Below, in pieces: positions 61,125 to 64,000 of a stretch of 64,000 bases of DNA; the first letter of the stretch is position 1, and every line of letters starts with the position of its first letter. The stretch is from Fragilariopsis cylindrus CCMP1102 (taxonomy: Eukaryota > Bacillariophyta > Bacillariophyceae > Bacillariales > Bacillariaceae), in the NCBI GenBank assembly GCA_900095095.1, contig FMBT01000294.1:248001-312000 (forward strand), read 5' to 3'. Under the pieces are notes generated by a model. That model was not told the DNA's origin and searched no databases. It was given only the letters and a program-made list of their open reading frames with translations. Made by a program: the position numbers and the translations under genes.

Positions 61125-61886
61125 TTATCGCATCGGTCCATTACAAATCGTTTTCGATTTACAAAATTCGCCATCTCCTACCATGAATTTGTGTCCATTC
61201 CATGTTGCTACACCATCTGAATCAGTTTTAAGTCCATCTAGACAATTCACGAACACTTTTTTCTTTTCAACTTGAGATGCTGATAATGGGATCGGCTTAG
61301 ATAGACCCTCAAACGAAACAATACTGCCAACAGCTGCATTTTCAGGTGGTTCTACAAATTCTACTAATTCAGTACCATCGTCATTGGTTTTTGCTGCACA
61401 CAATACCATCCCATGACTTTTAAATTTCACTAAATTCTTTGCTTTTAAGTTAGCAACAACCAATAATCGTTGTCCCGTCATTTCTTCTAATGTAAAATGT
61501 GGACGCAATCCACTAGCAATCTGTCGTGGACCGGATTCTTCTCCACAATCAATTTCTTCACAATATAATTTATCGGCATTCGGATGAGCCCAAACTTTAG
61601 TAATTACACCAACTTTGAATTCTAATTTGCATATCTCTGGTTGAGCTGCCAATTCTTCTGCAGATGGTCCTTCTTCTTTCTTTCTATTGTTATTATCGCC
61701 CTTATTCTTTGCCTTCTTCTGCTTTTGTTGTTGCTGTTGTTTCTTGTTATCGTTGCCACTACCACCGCCACTTCCTGATGCCGGTACCGACTGACCAGGT
61801 TTCAATCCAAGTCGACATTCGAGATCTTGAATCGCTGTGTCTAACAGTTCCAGCGTAGTTTTACTACCGTTTGCTGATGATGCCAT
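61125..61886 (-). CDS. EMAPII/AIMP1-like tRNA-binding protein
   Basis: Single exon, 253 aa. A short N-terminal helix (TLELLDTAIQDLECRLGL) and a Lys/Gln/Asn-rich basic linker (about 45-75) precede the OB-fold tRNA-binding domain: FKVGVITKVWAHPNADKLYCE (about 93-113), RQIASGLRPHF, GQRLLVVANLKAKNLVKFKS and HGMVLCA. After this comes the EMAPII C-terminal extension (VFVNCLDGLKTDSDGVATWN, then FCKSKTI). Such proteins (Arc1p, AIMP1, or the tail of TyrRS/MetRS) deliver tRNA to aminoacyl-tRNA synthetases. With no synthetase domain here it is a stand-alone cofactor. No organelle leader is visible, so it is probably cytosolic. Confidence 0.88.
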   Translation of the reverse strand: MASSANGSKTTLELLDTAIQDLECRLGLKPGQSVPASGSGGGSGNDNKKQQQQQKQKKAKNKGDNNNRKKEEGPSAEELAAQPEICKLEFKVGVITKVWAHPNADKLYCEEIDCGEESGPRQIASGLRPHFTLEEMTGQRLLVVANLKAKNLVKFKSHGMVLCAAKTNDDGTELVEFVEPPENAAVGSIVSFEGLSKPIPLSASQVEKKKVFVNCLDGLKTDSDGVATWNGHKFMVGDGEFCKSKTICNGPMR

Positions 61887-62266
61887 TATGATCTTGATCT
61901 GATTCTACTACTACTACTACTGCTGCTGCTGCTGTATCTACAATAGACGACTTGTTGTTGAATTAAAAACTGGTCGTTCATTTATGTCGCAGAGAATTGT
62001 GAAATACAATTTAGTAAGCGTCCGTCCTTCGCTATCAAAAATCGAGAAATATTGTTGTTGAATCATTTTTTCTAAAATAAAATGGATCAGCCTCTGAGCT
62101 CTCATTTTGAAGTACTAGATAACAACTATTAAAAACACGTATGAATATAATAATCATCTTGTTAAGCATAACTACAATATAATTAAATACACATGTACTA
62201 ATGATGGATTATTTATGGTGTTGAAATCTGTCAAAGTGCCGACAAAGATGAGCACGATAGGATTTT
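61887..62266. other. Intergenic with CTA/CTG microsatellite
   Basis: 380 bp; a CTACTACTA/CTGCTGCTG run at about 61904-61934 lies in the leader of the tRNA-binding protein gene. Nothing else recognised. Confidence 0.45.
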
Positions 62267-64000
62267 TTACTTGCTACCTCCCAACCATCCAAATAAGCCC
62301 GTACCGCCGTTACCACCTCCTGATTTTTCTTCCTCGTTGTTGTAGTCGGAAACCGGTGCAACCGTGTGTTCGTAAATAAAGGCTTCTAAGACGTCCATAC
62401 TGGAGGAAGGATCAATGGCGTACCCGTATGCCAAATCATAAAAGGCAGGTTTGCACGGAAGTGGCATCGGTCTCAAATCAGCAATGGGTGCGTTAGTTGT
62501 TCCACCATCATATTCGTGCAGTCGCAACAAGAGAGGACGATCTGTTGTGACAGCTTCTTGCCAAGAAGATGAAACATTATCGCCAGTCTTACCAACAGCC
62601 TTTTGCAGTTTACGTGTATGCTTCCGTTGTTGCAAGGCCATAGCCGCACGGACGGCTCCCATTGCACTCGTTAATGGTAGTTCTTCCAATTGTTGTAGAT
62701 ATTCGTCTGCGTGGGGCATATCTTCGTCACATGCTGCAATTTCTTCCTGAGCACGTTTGCACAGCATCGACGAATGTTCTAGTAAGGCCAAGGCGGGACC
62801 GTACTTGTGCAGTTGTGTATAGTAACACCATCCCATGTGATACGTTTTGAGGGCACGCAACCGTAGAATGTTAGCCTGGACTTGTAAAATAAATTCGTCG
62901 TCTTCTTCGGTACCGGCACCATCGGAGCCTGGCAAATTCATCAAGGATTTGGCATGCTGTAATACGGCATCGTAGACGTGAACTCTTTCCGCGGGACCCA
63001 TAATGGCGGTAGTTGTATTTTGTGACAACAGCAAATTTTCTGTATGTTCCATAACCTTTCTGGTCTTTTTATACTGTAGATATCCTCTCCATAAGGTGTA
63101 CTGTTGAAGCTTGGCTTGAACTGCGGGACCACTCGACGAAGCAGCTTTAGATAACTCTTGTTCTAACGACTGCACAACTTCAATAGCATCGTCGATTATT
63201 GAAAGAGAAGTAATGAATTGTGTCTCTTTTATTTCCGATTTCTCTTCTTTTTTTTGCGCTTCTTCCTTCTGTTCTTGTTCCACCGATTGCAACTTCAAAA
63301 GTAAAACTCTCAAATCTTTGTTGTCGAGGACTAATTCCTGATCCCGAAAGACGATCGAATCCTCGTCTTCCGAGGAGATCCCCTGTTGTTGGTTAGTGGT
63401 TGCTCCCATCAATCGTGGTTCTTCCATGGTAGATTTACCAGCTTGTTTCAGTTCGTATTGACAATATCGAAATAATGGTCGCAAGACAGTATCCGCCCTC
63501 GTTACGAATAAATCATGTCGTTCCAAGCGTTGGACAGCCGCCTCTCCATCACCTCCTTCGTTGCTACTGTTCTCTCCACTTAATTCGTAACACAAAGACA
63601 TGGCACGGGCGTAGTCTTCGCTAGCAGTCTAATTGTAGAATGAATAAATAAAGGAGAAAAATATTTCATCTTTGTTAGAACAAAGGTGGATGTTTTTCGA
63701 GTTTATATTCATTCTCTTTTGGTGTAACAACAAGCCGTTTTTTGAAACACAAACAACACAACACAACACACAACACACAATACACACCTGATAGTCCATC
63801 TTTTCCAAAGCATAATTGGCCGACATCCATGCTGCATACGCTTCACATTCTCGTTGTGTTTCATCGTCGGCACTCGTTTTCGCTTTTTCGACTAACAGTG
63901 TCGACCATTTGTTCGCACGTTTCAGTTTTTTCAATACGGGTTGTCGTCCAATATTACTCTTATTATTATTGTTCGATGTTGTTTTGAGTTTTGATAATTC
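62267..64000 (-). CDS. SRP68: Signal recognition particle subunit SRP68 (5' end beyond window)
   Basis: Two exons visible, 64000-63788 (open to the edge) and 63628-62267, joined by a 159 bp GT-AG intron, giving 524 residues of a protein usually about 600 aa. The first exon reads VLKKLKRANKWSTLL, then EAYAAWMSANYALEKMDYQ, matching the RNA-binding N-terminal domain of SRP68 (KKLRKAVKWA and AYxAWMxG in animals). The second exon continues with SEDYARAMSLCYEL, an all-helical TPR-like middle, LTSAMGAVRAAMALQQR and, near the end, PLPCKPAFYDLAYGYAID, the conserved SRP72-contacting region, with a Gly/Trp tail GLFGWLGG. SRP68 with SRP72 binds 7SL RNA and is needed for protein targeting to the ER. Confidence 0.88.

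Overview
This is nuclear DNA of a diatom, or at least a diatom-like stramenopile. Evidence: a DUF6824 domain (a family known mainly from diatoms) at 15031; PT-rich 'PTxxP' linkers in secreted and membrane proteins; signal peptides running into the ASAFAP-type motif that marks import into a four-membrane red-lineage plastid (ASAF at 29523, SSAFAP at 57949, EAFAP at 17045); short GT-AG introns of about 125-310 bp; and Asn/Asp/Gln/Ser homopolymer runs in most proteins. No autonomous transposase or reverse transcriptase was found.

Layout. 1-9919: a membrane-anchored PhyH-type dioxygenase (cut by the left edge), a four-exon M6 metalloprotease with PT linker, four PPC-like repeats and a C-terminal membrane anchor, and an organellar VOC/glyoxalase protein. 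10157-17045: a TMF-type golgin, a DUF6824 protein and a plastid membrane protein. 17251-25154: the repeat-rich part. Two direct copies of a ~1.2 kb unit, each ending in a foldback structure, bracket a Kir-type K+ channel gene and a dimethylformamidase-like/methyltransferase fusion gene; a separate 432 bp inverted-repeat element lies between those genes. 25416-36910: a double SET protein, plastid ClC channel, plastid membrane protein, Cys-rich surface protein, iron/siderophore-type binding protein and an RmlD/MAT2B-like reductase. 37254-47728: a CCHC-RRM-coiled-coil protein, a thylakoid-lumen FKBP, a degenerate ankyrin-like fragment, a 5S rRNA gene, biotin-protein ligase and a methyltransferase. 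47729-64000: two further MITE-like elements, a repeat-rich RS protein, a secreted beta-repeat protein, a short W/LGY-repeat protein, nuclear psb28, an FMO-DUF6314 fusion, an AIMP1/EMAPII-like tRNA-binding protein and SRP68 (cut by the right edge).

There is no operon logic; neighbours are mostly divergent or convergent pairs with short 3' spacers. A loose theme is the plastid: six genes carry plastid-type leaders (ClC, psb28, FKBP, the methyltransferase and two unknown membrane proteins). A second theme is the cell surface: M6 protease, Cys-rich protein, binding protein and beta-repeat protein are all secreted or anchored. The most unusual loci are the K+ channel with a GYA filter whose last ~44 codons lie in repeat DNA, the DMFA2_C-methyltransferase fusion, the nuclear psb28 copy, and the isolated 5S gene.
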